Source of the DNA: Flavobacterium granuli
Lineage (GTDB): Bacteria; Bacteroidota; Bacteroidia; Flavobacteriales; Flavobacteriaceae
Reading direction: 5' to 3'
NCBI RefSeq assembly: GCF_900129705.1
Contig: NZ_FQWO01000001.1
Span: forward strand, 124,001 to 188,000
Length of the DNA stretch: 64,000 nucleotides
A model generated the notes under the pieces. The model searched no databases and was not told where the DNA came from. It was given only the letters and a program-made list of their open reading frames with translations. This document shows positions 39,499 through 47,890 of this stretch, piece after piece. The translations under genes were made by a program, and so were the position numbers. How positions within the stretch are numbered: position 1 is the stretch's first letter; every line of letters begins with the position of its first letter.

Positions 39499-41928
39499 AT
39501 GAAGATTAGGCTTCTATTAAAAAACTCTTTCCCCCATCTTTACTTAACCTTTGCCTTACTATTTACATTTTGGTCTCTGAGCATTTTTGAAATATACAGC
39601 AAAAGCACAAACGGAATTCACTCTACAGATTTAATCACAAATCTATTCTATAAATTACTTAATGATTTTGGAACAGCATTAGTAATTGGGCTGCTGTTTT
39701 TTCCGATATACATTGCCTTTTATTTTCTAAGAAAACCATGGAGCGTAACTGCAATTAAAATCCTATTTTCTATAATAGTTATTGGTCAATTTGCCTTGGT
39801 CAAATACAATCTTACCACTCTGGTAAATCTGGGCGCAGATATTCTGGGCTATTCTATCGATGATATGTACACTACTGTTACAGCATCTGAATCGCTTTCC
39901 TACCTTTATTTCTTTCCATTTGTTGTTTTTCCGCTTCTATTTCTGGGCATTAATAATCTTTTGGTTAAATATGCTAATCCAAATGTAATCTATGCGTTTT
40001 CAACTGTTTTCATCCTGCTCTTTGTCGGTTTAAAATATTCGATCCCCGAAATTTCTGATTCCAGTTATCAAAACAAACTGTCTTTTTTCACTACAGATAT
40101 CATCCGATTTCAATCCGATAAAAATGTATTTACTGCGGCTGATTTGTTCTATAAAAAAGAATATCCTTTGGTTCAACCCTTTAATTCTTCGCCTGATGTA
40201 TTAGCTCCATTTTTTGAAATTAAAGAAGAAAAACCAAATATCGTGATGATTATCGTAGAAGGATTAGGCGCTGAGTTCATTGGGAAAAATCAATATCGGG
40301 GCTTTACTCCTTATCTGGATTCTTTAATTCCAAAATCATTGTATTGGGAAAACTTTGTCAGTAATGCAGGTCGAACTTTTGGCGCATTGCCTTCTATATT
40401 GGGTTCATTGCCTTATGGCGAGAAAGGTTTTCTGGAAATGAATCCTCTTCCTTCGCATATTTCTCTTGTCAGTATTTTAAAAGCTAATGAATATACTACC
40501 TCTTTTTATTGCGGAGACGAATCCAGTTTTGACCGAAAAATAAATTTCCTCGAATACAACGGTATCGAGAATGTCATAGACGTAAATAAATTTGGTCCTG
40601 GTTATGTTAAAACCAAAGAAAACTCGGGTGGTTTTTCTTGGGGCTATCCAGATGATGAAATCTTCAAAAAAACACTCAGCGAATTAGATTCAAAAAAACT
40701 TCCGCGCCTCGATGTTATCATGACACTGACTAACCACGAACCTTTTGATTTTCCTTCAAAACAGGAATATCTAAAAAAAGTGGATAAGATCATTAATTCG
40801 AATAGAACACTTGAGGTGTCAAAATCAGAAGTTAATACCTATAAAGATATATTTGCTTGTCTGCTATACACCGATAATTCTATCAAAAATTTCATGGAGT
40901 CCTATTCGAAAAGGCCTGAATTCCAAAATACTATTTTTGTAATTACCGGGGATCACCGTTTGATTCCTGTTGCCCAAAAAGATAAATTATGCCGCTTTCA
41001 CGTTCCGTTGTACATTTATAGCCCTTTGTTGAAAAAACCGCAATCCTTCAAATCCGTTTCTTCCCATTGGGACATAACCCCAAGTTTGCTGTCGTTTTTA
41101 ATGAATAATTACAAGATGAACAAAATGGAAAAAACCACTTGGATGAGTTCCGGTTTAGATACTGTCCAGAAATTCAGGAACATTCACAAAATCCCTATTA
41201 TGCAAAATAAAGGAAGCATTAATGAACTGATTTACAAAGACTATTTGTATTCTAATGGTGATTTATTCAAAATAAACGAAAATTTTGACCTGGCAAAAGT
41301 CAATGACAAAGTGATGTTGAAAACCATGGCTGATACGCTAAATGAGGCTAAAAGACTAAATGCCTATCTGACACAGAAAAACAAAATCATCCCGAATGCT
41401 ATTAATACTTACACTAAACCCGCTTTTGAATTCTCTAAAGAAGATTTGGAAAAAATCAAAAAACTAACCAAGGGATTAACCTACGATGAGATATTTTTTC
41501 TTGCTCGTGACTTTGCTTTCAACAAAGAACGGGACAAAGCGAGATTACTATGCAACTATATTTTGAATGAATTTCCTAATTATGCCGATGTAAGAACCTT
41601 AAAAGGACGAACCTTAGCTTGGGATAAAAACTACTCCAAAGCTGAAACTGAATTACTGGAAGTAGTCAAAAGAACGCCTTATTACAACGATAGCTATCTT
41701 GCTTTAATGGATTTATATTGGTGGACAGATCAAGATCCAAAAGGAATTTTGATAGCCAAAAAAGGACTCAAAAACAAAGTTGCCAATCCTGAATTAGGTA
41801 TAAAACTAGCGCAAGCCTACAAGCGAACCAATAAGCTCACATTAGCCAATAAAGTAATTGACAGTGTCATAAAAAAACATCCTACAGAAAAAGAATTTGT
41901 TAAAATAAAAAAAACCTTCGTAAAATGA
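39499..41928 (+). CDS. LTA-synthase-like phosphotransferase with TPR tail
   Basis: An 809-aa inner-membrane enzyme. Five N-terminal helices (about 12-180) precede a sulfatase-fold domain (about 245-560): metal ligand Glu254 (IIVEGLGAEF), nucleophile Thr293 (NAGRTFGALPSILGS), NHEPFDFP, and TGDHR. These match LtaS/OpgB phosphoglycerol or phosphoethanolamine transferases. The C-terminal about 150 residues are TPR-like and resemble the N-terminal part of the next protein. It begins 10 bases after the GT2 gene and overlaps the next by 4. It would decorate a glycan with a phospho-group in the periplasm; donor unknown. Confidence 0.82.
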   Translation: MKIRLLLKNSFPHLYLTFALLFTFWSLSIFEIYSKSTNGIHSTDLITNLFYKLLNDFGTALVIGLLFFPIYIAFYFLRKPWSVTAIKILFSIIVIGQFALVKYNLTTLVNLGADILGYSIDDMYTTVTASESLSYLYFFPFVVFPLLFLGINNLLVKYANPNVIYAFSTVFILLFVGLKYSIPEISDSSYQNKLSFFTTDIIRFQSDKNVFTAADLFYKKEYPLVQPFNSSPDVLAPFFEIKEEKPNIVMIIVEGLGAEFIGKNQYRGFTPYLDSLIPKSLYWENFVSNAGRTFGALPSILGSLPYGEKGFLEMNPLPSHISLVSILKANEYTTSFYCGDESSFDRKINFLEYNGIENVIDVNKFGPGYVKTKENSGGFSWGYPDDEIFKKTLSELDSKKLPRLDVIMTLTNHEPFDFPSKQEYLKKVDKIINSNRTLEVSKSEVNTYKDIFACLLYTDNSIKNFMESYSKRPEFQNTIFVITGDHRLIPVAQKDKLCRFHVPLYIYSPLLKKPQSFKSVSSHWDITPSLLSFLMNNYKMNKMEKTTWMSSGLDTVQKFRNIHKIPIMQNKGSINELIYKDYLYSNGDLFKINENFDLAKVNDKVMLKTMADTLNEAKRLNAYLTQKNKIIPNAINTYTKPAFEFSKEDLEKIKKLTKGLTYDEIFFLARDFAFNKERDKARLLCNYILNEFPNYADVRTLKGRTLAWDKNYSKAETELLEVVKRTPYYNDSYLALMDLYWWTDQDPKGILIAKKGLKNKVANPELGIKLAQAYKRTNKLTLANKVIDSVIKKHPTEKEFVKIKKTFVK

Positions 41929-43190
41929 TATCCAAAAAAATAGTTCAATTACCATTTTTGCTTTGCTTCGCAATGGTTTTCCAAATCTATGGCCAAGAAA
42001 ACAAATACAATGGCAATCCGGACGCTTCATTTGAAACCGCCCGCAATCTGGCTTTCAACCAGCAACGCAAGCAAGCACAAGATACCTTATCTCATATTTT
42101 AACCAAGTATCCCGATTATCACGATATTCGAGAATTTTTGGCTACAACCTATTCTTGGGACGCGGATTATAGAAAAGCCCAGAAAGAATTCAAATCTATT
42201 TTAGACAAAGATTCCCAAAGAAAAAGCACTTGGATAGCTGCCATTAAAAATGAAATATGGGCTGACAAACCTTATGTTGCAATCGAAATGACATCTCAGG
42301 CATTGAAAATTTTCCCTGAAGATCCGGAACTATTATACGTCAAAGCGACTGCACAAGAAAACACCAACAATCCTTTGGACGCCTTCAGTACCATCCAATC
42401 CATTTTAGACAAAAATCCGGAAGATCAAAAAGCCAATGAATATAAAATTAGCTTAAATCAGGAACTTAGAAAAAATGCCTTCGGAATAAAATCGAGTGTT
42501 GATGTCTATTCAAAGGTTTTTGATCCTATGCAATACCATACGCTTAAACTAAGCCGACTTACAAAATATGGAAGCATAATAGGAAAACTTAACTTAAGCA
42601 GAAGATTCAATGAAAATGGCGCCCAGTTTGAAGTCGATTTATATCCTAAAATCACCAAAGGTTTATATGCCTATCTGAATTTAGGCTTAGCAAACACTTT
42701 TCTTTTCCCCGATGTTAGATACGGCGCGGAGCTATACAAATCTTTACCGCACAGTTTAGAGGTTTCCCTTGGTTTCCGAACTTTAAAATACAGCAGTACC
42801 ACAAATATCTACACAGGAGCATTGGGTTGGTACACCGGAAATAGCTACTGGTCGTTTCGCCCTTACTTTACTCCAGGAGATGGAGGAACAAGCACATCAG
42901 CGGCATTAAATTATCGGAAATACCGTTCTAATGCGGAGAATTATATCAGTTTTTCCTACAGCATGGGAGTTTCTCCGGAAATAAACCAATTTAAGTTTGA
43001 CACCGCAGATGCCGAAATCATAAACCTAAAAACTCAGCGTTTCAATATCGGTTATTATTTCACTACCGCTAAGAACAAAAATGCTTGGGGCGCACAATTT
43101 GATGTTGCCCATCAAGAAATCAGCTTTGATCCGGGAAACTATTTTTGGATTTATTCCCTAAATTTATCCTGGGATTTGAAATTCAAATAG
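41925..43190 (+). CDS. YaiO-type outer-membrane barrel with TPR head
   Basis: A 421-aa protein. Signal peptide MISKKIVQLPFLLCFAMVFQIYGQ, TPR units (about 30-180, ARNLAFNQQRKQAQDTLSHILTKYPDYHDIREFLATTYSW), then a beta barrel of about 8-12 strands from about 185 to the C-terminal LSWDLKFK. The barrel matches the YaiO family; in E. coli yaiO neighbours a GT2 gene (yaiP) and a deacetylase gene. The TPR-plus-barrel layout recalls PgaA and AlgK/AlgE export modules. Overlaps the upstream gene ATGA-style, so the products are likely partners. Confidence 0.85.
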   Translation: MISKKIVQLPFLLCFAMVFQIYGQENKYNGNPDASFETARNLAFNQQRKQAQDTLSHILTKYPDYHDIREFLATTYSWDADYRKAQKEFKSILDKDSQRKSTWIAAIKNEIWADKPYVAIEMTSQALKIFPEDPELLYVKATAQENTNNPLDAFSTIQSILDKNPEDQKANEYKISLNQELRKNAFGIKSSVDVYSKVFDPMQYHTLKLSRLTKYGSIIGKLNLSRRFNENGAQFEVDLYPKITKGLYAYLNLGLANTFLFPDVRYGAELYKSLPHSLEVSLGFRTLKYSSTTNIYTGALGWYTGNSYWSFRPYFTPGDGGTSTSAALNYRKYRSNAENYISFSYSMGVSPEINQFKFDTADAEIINLKTQRFNIGYYFTTAKNKNAWGAQFDVAHQEISFDPGNYFWIYSLNLSWDLKFK

Positions 43191-43245
43191 CATCAATGAA
43201 AAGCATCCATTAAAAATGAAAATCAATCATTACTTTCAAAAAGAC

Positions 43246-43253
43246 TATCTTTG
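43246..43253 (+). promoter_or_regulatory. -7 box TATCTTTG
   Basis: TATCTTTG 17 bases before the helicase ATG (43271). No TTG at the usual distance. Confidence 0.4.
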
Positions 43254-43270
43254 CAAAAAATATACGTTTT

Positions 43271-44623
43271 ATGACCACTTTCGAGCAATTAAATCTTCCA
43301 AAATCAGTCCAAAAAGCAATTGACGATTTAGGATTTACTTCCCCAACCCCTATTCAGGAAAAAACTTTTTCTGTGATAATGTCAGGTCGTGATATGATGG
43401 GAATTGCACAAACCGGAACCGGAAAAACATTTGCCTATTTATTACCTTTATTAAAGTTATATAAATTTACTCCGGGGCAACATACCCCAAAAATAGTAAT
43501 CCTTGTCCCTACTCGTGAACTTGTGGTTCAAGTGGTGGAAGAGGTAGAAAAACTGACTAAATACATGTCTGTTAGAACCATCGGAATTTTTGGTGGTGTA
43601 AATATCAATACCCAAAAAACAACCGTTTATCAAGGTTGTGATATACTGGTAGGAACTCCGGGAAGAATCATGGATTTGACTTTGGACAATGTGATTCGTT
43701 TTGAAGAAATGCAAAAACTGGTAATTGATGAATTTGACGAAATGTTGAATTTAGGTTTCCGCACCCAGTTGACAGCTATTTTGGCTATGATGCCAAAAAA
43801 ACGTCAGAACATCTTATTTTCGGCAACCATGACTGATGAAGTAGATGGCATTTTGAATGATTATTTTGATTATCCGGAAGAAGTTACCCTTTCTGCGTCA
43901 GGTACACCTTTGGAAAACATCAAACAAATTACGTATAATGTTCCCAATTTCAATACCAAAATAAACCTGCTTAAACATTTATTACAAAACAATGACGACA
44001 TGAGTCGTGTTTTGGTATTTGTCAATAATAAGAAAATTTCCGATATGGTTCACGAACGTATCGAGGAAGATTTTGAAGGACAATTTGGAGTAATCCACTC
44101 CAATAAATCGCAAAATTACCGTTTGAGCACGATGGCTTCGTTTCAAGAAGGTGATCTACGTGGTCTGATTACAACTGATATTATGGCCAGAGGATTGGAT
44201 ATTTCGAATATCACACACGTAATCAACTTCGAGATGCCAGAAATGCCGGAATTATACATGCACCGTATTGGTAGAACAGGTCGTGCAGATGCAACCGGTA
44301 CTGCCATCAGTTTTATAGCGCCTCGCGAAGAAGAGTTCAAAGTGGAAGTCGAAGTATTGATGAACATGGAATTATCTATCGAAGCATTCCCTGAAGAAGT
44401 AGAAATTTCATTGAAATTGATTGAACCGGAAAAAGACAGACAGCCGATTAAGTTTTTAATGAAAAAACAAAAACTGGAAGGTGACGGCGCATTTCAAGAG
44501 AAAAGTAAGAAGAATAAAAAAGTCAACTTGGGAGGTCCTGGTGTAACCAAGAAAAAAACACATGGTTCTGTCAACAGAAATATGCTGAAAAACCAAGCTG
44601 CCAAAAAGAAGAAAAAGAAATAA
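43271..44623 (+). CDS. DEAD-box RNA helicase with DEFD motif
   Basis: A 450-aa ATP-dependent RNA helicase. Q motif (FEQLNLPKSVQKAIDDLGFTSPTPIQ), Walker A AQTGTGKT (46-53), PTREL (Ia), GTPGR (Ib), motif II VIDEFDEML with DEFD at 153-156 instead of DEAD, SAT (III), TDIMARGLDI (V) and HRIGRTGRAD (VI). A C-terminal lysine-rich tail (NQAAKKKKKK) should bind RNA. The DEFD variant keeps the Asp-Glu that binds Mg-ATP. Role in ribosome assembly or mRNA decay, as for RhlE/CsdA types. Ends before a strong terminator. Confidence 0.92.
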   Translation: MTTFEQLNLPKSVQKAIDDLGFTSPTPIQEKTFSVIMSGRDMMGIAQTGTGKTFAYLLPLLKLYKFTPGQHTPKIVILVPTRELVVQVVEEVEKLTKYMSVRTIGIFGGVNINTQKTTVYQGCDILVGTPGRIMDLTLDNVIRFEEMQKLVIDEFDEMLNLGFRTQLTAILAMMPKKRQNILFSATMTDEVDGILNDYFDYPEEVTLSASGTPLENIKQITYNVPNFNTKINLLKHLLQNNDDMSRVLVFVNNKKISDMVHERIEEDFEGQFGVIHSNKSQNYRLSTMASFQEGDLRGLITTDIMARGLDISNITHVINFEMPEMPELYMHRIGRTGRADATGTAISFIAPREEEFKVEVEVLMNMELSIEAFPEEVEISLKLIEPEKDRQPIKFLMKKQKLEGDGAFQEKSKKNKKVNLGGPGVTKKKTHGSVNRNMLKNQAAKKKKKK

Positions 44624-44630
44624 GTTTACC

Positions 44631-44668
44631 AAAGCCTAAAAAATGAGATTTCTTTTTTAGGCTTTTTT
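44631..44668. terminator. Bidirectional Rho-independent terminator
   Basis: AAAGCCTAAAAAA (44631-44643) pairs with TTTTTTAGGCTTT (44653-44665), followed by TTT. Lies between convergent helicase and lactonase genes. Confidence 0.9.
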
Positions 44669-44690
44669 ATTTAAACGTGTCCCTTAAAAT

Positions 44691-45788
44691 CTAATTCTTA
44701 GCAAAAATCAGACAAACCGGTGCGCACAAAGCAATTCTTTTACCTGTATCAGTAATCGCTCCTGTAGTTTTATTGCGCTTAAAGATAACGACATCATTTG
44801 TATATTGATGGGCTACCAAAAGGAAGTTTCCGCTAGGATCAATCGCAAAATTACGAGGTCCTTTGCCCAAAGTACTGGTTTGCCCTTTAAATTCCAATTT
44901 TCCGTTTTTAGCAATTTTAAAAATCGAAATATCATTTGCCGTTCCACGATTAGTTGCATACAAAAATTTCCCGTCAGGCGAAATGTGTATGTCGGCTGTG
45001 CCAATAACGCCTTTAAAATCTTTAGCGATAACAGTCGTTTCATCTACTTTTGTCAATTTCCCTTTGGCATAACTAAAAACAGTTAGACTACCATCCAGTT
45101 CTTGCAACAAATAAACATATTTACCATCCTTGCCAAAAGTAAGATGTCTTGGACCACTACCCGCTTTTACTGAAATACTATCTGTAATTTTCAAAACTTC
45201 TTTATCCGCATTTGGATTGTATTGGTACGTATATACTTTATCATTACCTAAATTATTGGACAAAACATACTTTTTATCCGGAGAAAAATATACCATATGC
45301 GTATGGGACTTTCCTTGGTTTTGGGCATGCTGTTCTACCAGTTGTTTGGCTTCGGCAATACTTCCGTCATTATTTTTTCCAAAAACGCTGATGTTTCCGC
45401 CCGAATAATTGGCAACAATGACATTTTTATCATCATTAATGATATAGCAGGGATCAGCTCCTATTGAATTTTGCTTATTGATAAAATCAAATTTCCCGCT
45501 TGACGGATTGAATCCAAAAGAACTAACAGCGCTTTCGTTTCCGTCTTCATTTACAGCATAGACAAACTTATTGTCCTTTGAAACCGTCAGATAACTTGGA
45601 TTCACCACATTCTTACTGCTATTCTTAAAATGGAAATCTCCGGATTCAGCATCAAAATCATACACATAGATTCCCTTGCTTTCGCATCCTTTAGTATAGG
45701 TTCCAATAATCAAATTTTGTTTGCTTTTTTGTGCCTGGAGGTTCGAAAACACTAAAATTAAAAGGAGAACAGATAAGGTTTTTTTCAT
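44691..45788 (-). CDS. Lactonase family seven-bladed propeller protein
   Basis: A 365-aa secreted protein with signal MKKTLSVLLLILVFSNLQAQ, then lactonase (Pgl/CMLE-like) propeller blades with repeated SPDGKFLYATNRG, SPDKKYVLSNNLGNDKVY and GKGPRNFAIDPSGNFLLVAHQ segments. E. coli Pgl of this family is a cytoplasmic 6-phosphogluconolactonase; the signal peptide here puts this one in the periplasm, so the substrate may be other sugar lactones. Single gene. Confidence 0.87.
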   Translation of the reverse strand: MKKTLSVLLLILVFSNLQAQKSKQNLIIGTYTKGCESKGIYVYDFDAESGDFHFKNSSKNVVNPSYLTVSKDNKFVYAVNEDGNESAVSSFGFNPSSGKFDFINKQNSIGADPCYIINDDKNVIVANYSGGNISVFGKNNDGSIAEAKQLVEQHAQNQGKSHTHMVYFSPDKKYVLSNNLGNDKVYTYQYNPNADKEVLKITDSISVKAGSGPRHLTFGKDGKYVYLLQELDGSLTVFSYAKGKLTKVDETTVIAKDFKGVIGTADIHISPDGKFLYATNRGTANDISIFKIAKNGKLEFKGQTSTLGKGPRNFAIDPSGNFLLVAHQYTNDVVIFKRNKTTGAITDTGKRIALCAPVCLIFAKN

Positions 45789-45889
45789 GTTAAAATTTTT
45801 ATTAAAAAAGCTAAATTACAGAATGATTTTCATTTATTTGTTTCTTTTAAAATTTATAACAACTTCCTTAAAAACTGTCCGCAAATTTG

Positions 45890-45897
45890 TATTTTTG
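45890..45897 (+). promoter_or_regulatory. -7 box TATTTTTG
   Basis: TATTTTTG 51 bases before the BatA gene; no -33 TTG visible at the right spacing. Confidence 0.35.
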
Positions 45898-45948
45898 ACA
45901 ATAAACTTCACCAAGAATATAATCCGGTGAAGAAAACCCAACCAAAAA

Positions 45949-47877
45949 ATGCAGTTTAAACATCCCGAAATTCTGTACTTTCTCTTCTTATTGATTGTTC
46001 CAATTTTGGTTCATTTATTTCAATTTCGCCGATTCAAAAAAGAATATTTCACTAATGTTCGATTCCTTTCGGCACTTTCTGTTCAAACCAGAAAAAGTTC
46101 CAAAATCAAAAAATGGTTGCTTTTGGGCTCTCGATTATTATTCATGCTGTTCCTTATTCTGGCATTTGCCCAGCCTTTTTTCGAGGCAAAAGACAATAGC
46201 AATGCAACCAATGAAATGTACATTATTCTGGACAATTCCTTCAGCATGCAAGCCAAAGGGAAAAAAGGAGAATTGCTTAGACGTTCCGTTCAGGAATTAC
46301 TCGAAAACACGCCCGAAAACGCAACTTTCTCTTTGATTACTAATTCTGAAACTTATTGGAACACCGATATAAAATCGATCCAGAATTCGTTACAAAACCT
46401 TAAATACAGTGCTTTACCGTTCCAGTTAGATCAGCTGATGGCAAAAGTAAAGTCGCATAAATCTGCTTTCAAAAAAGACATTGTGATTATCACTGACGCA
46501 GTAGGTCTTGACAAAAAACAGCTAAAAAACAACGACAAAAACGAGCTAACTTATTTCATAATCCCAAAAGCGGAACAAAAAAACAATGTTGCTATTGATA
46601 GCGTTTCCATCCATGAAACATTGGAAAATTTCTATGAAATAAACGTTGAATTATCTAATTATGGTGATGATTTTAAACCTATTCCAATTGCAATTTACAA
46701 CGGCAATAAACTCATTGCAAAAACATTGGTACAATTTGACACTAAAAAGAAAAGTCAGTTTTTTACCATTCCAAAACAGGATTTTCATGGTTCTGTTTCC
46801 ATAACCGACAATAGTTTAGAATACGACAATACGCTATATTTCAGTATTTCAAAAACAAAAAAAGTCAACATTATCAGTATTGGAGAGGCCGAAAAGAGTA
46901 ATTTCTTAAGCCGAATTTATACCGCTGATGAATTCAATTTCAGTAATTCAACTCTAGCTTCACTGGATTACAACAGCCTGGAAAAACAGGATGTCATTCT
47001 ATTGAATGAAATTGACGAAATTCCGCAAGCCTTACAAATCACTTTGAAATCTTTTGTGGAAAAAGGCGGAAATCTTGTTTTTATTCCTTCTTCGAAAAAT
47101 ACGGTGGCCAACATAAACTCCTTTTTGTCTCATTTTGGAACCGCTCAATTCAAGCCTTTGAAAAATGTAGAAAAACTGATTAGTAAAATCAATTTCAACC
47201 ATCCGCTGTTTGCTTCGGTATTTGAAAATAAGATCAGTAATTTTCAATACCCAAAAACAAACGCTTCATTTGAAATAGCAGCTTCAGGTCCAGCCGCTTT
47301 ATACAATGACGATCAAAGTCCGTTTTTGACCGCTTTGTCTAAGCCGGCTTCAACTGTATATATTTTTTCGGCACCAATAAATAGTATTAATTCTAATTTT
47401 CAACAGTCTCCTTTGATTGTTCCTGTTTTTTATAAAATAGCAATGAGCAATCAAAAAAATGCAGTAACAGCTTTAACAATAGGGAATCAGCAAGCTTTTT
47501 TTACAGATGTTCTGTTATCAAAAGATGCGGTTCTCTCAGTCAGAAACGCGACAGAACAATTTATTCCTGTTCAACAAATTCTAAACAACAAGGTAAAACT
47601 GATTTTTAATGATTATCCGCTCCAAGCCGGAAATTTTGAAATTTACAATCAAAAAACGCCTGTGGAGAATATCAGTTTTAATTACAGCAGAACCGAAAGC
47701 AATTGGGCCGATGCCAATGAAAATATACTTTCTGATTACAAAATAATTGATTCCATAGCCACCGTCTTTAATACGATAGAAACCGAACGAACAGACAATC
47801 AAATTTGGAAATGGTTTGTTATCTTTGCACTGCTCTTTCTGATAATCGAAATGGCAATTTTAAAATTCCTGAAATAA
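45949..47877 (+). CDS. BatA-domain (aerotolerance regulator N-terminal) membrane protein
   Basis: A 642-aa membrane protein. The N terminus MQFKHPEILYFLFLLIVPILVHLFQFRRFKKEYFTNVRFL is the BatA/aerotolerance signature. A second helix (LLLGSRLLFMLFLILAFAQPFF) and a vWA-like domain with MYIILDNSFSMQAKGK (MIDAS DxSxS, here DNSFS) follow. The C-terminal helix (WFVIFALLFLIIEMAIL) anchors the large periplasmic part. Role in envelope stress is inferred from the Bat family. The dihydroorotase-like gene follows 13 bases later. Confidence 0.85.
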   Translation: MQFKHPEILYFLFLLIVPILVHLFQFRRFKKEYFTNVRFLSALSVQTRKSSKIKKWLLLGSRLLFMLFLILAFAQPFFEAKDNSNATNEMYIILDNSFSMQAKGKKGELLRRSVQELLENTPENATFSLITNSETYWNTDIKSIQNSLQNLKYSALPFQLDQLMAKVKSHKSAFKKDIVIITDAVGLDKKQLKNNDKNELTYFIIPKAEQKNNVAIDSVSIHETLENFYEINVELSNYGDDFKPIPIAIYNGNKLIAKTLVQFDTKKKSQFFTIPKQDFHGSVSITDNSLEYDNTLYFSISKTKKVNIISIGEAEKSNFLSRIYTADEFNFSNSTLASLDYNSLEKQDVILLNEIDEIPQALQITLKSFVEKGGNLVFIPSSKNTVANINSFLSHFGTAQFKPLKNVEKLISKINFNHPLFASVFENKISNFQYPKTNASFEIAASGPAALYNDDQSPFLTALSKPASTVYIFSAPINSINSNFQQSPLIVPVFYKIAMSNQKNAVTALTIGNQQAFFTDVLLSKDAVLSVRNATEQFIPVQQILNNKVKLIFNDYPLQAGNFEIYNQKTPVENISFNYSRTESNWADANENILSDYKIIDSIATVFNTIETERTDNQIWKWFVIFALLFLIIEMAILKFLK

Positions 47878-47890
47878 AAAATATCTATAT

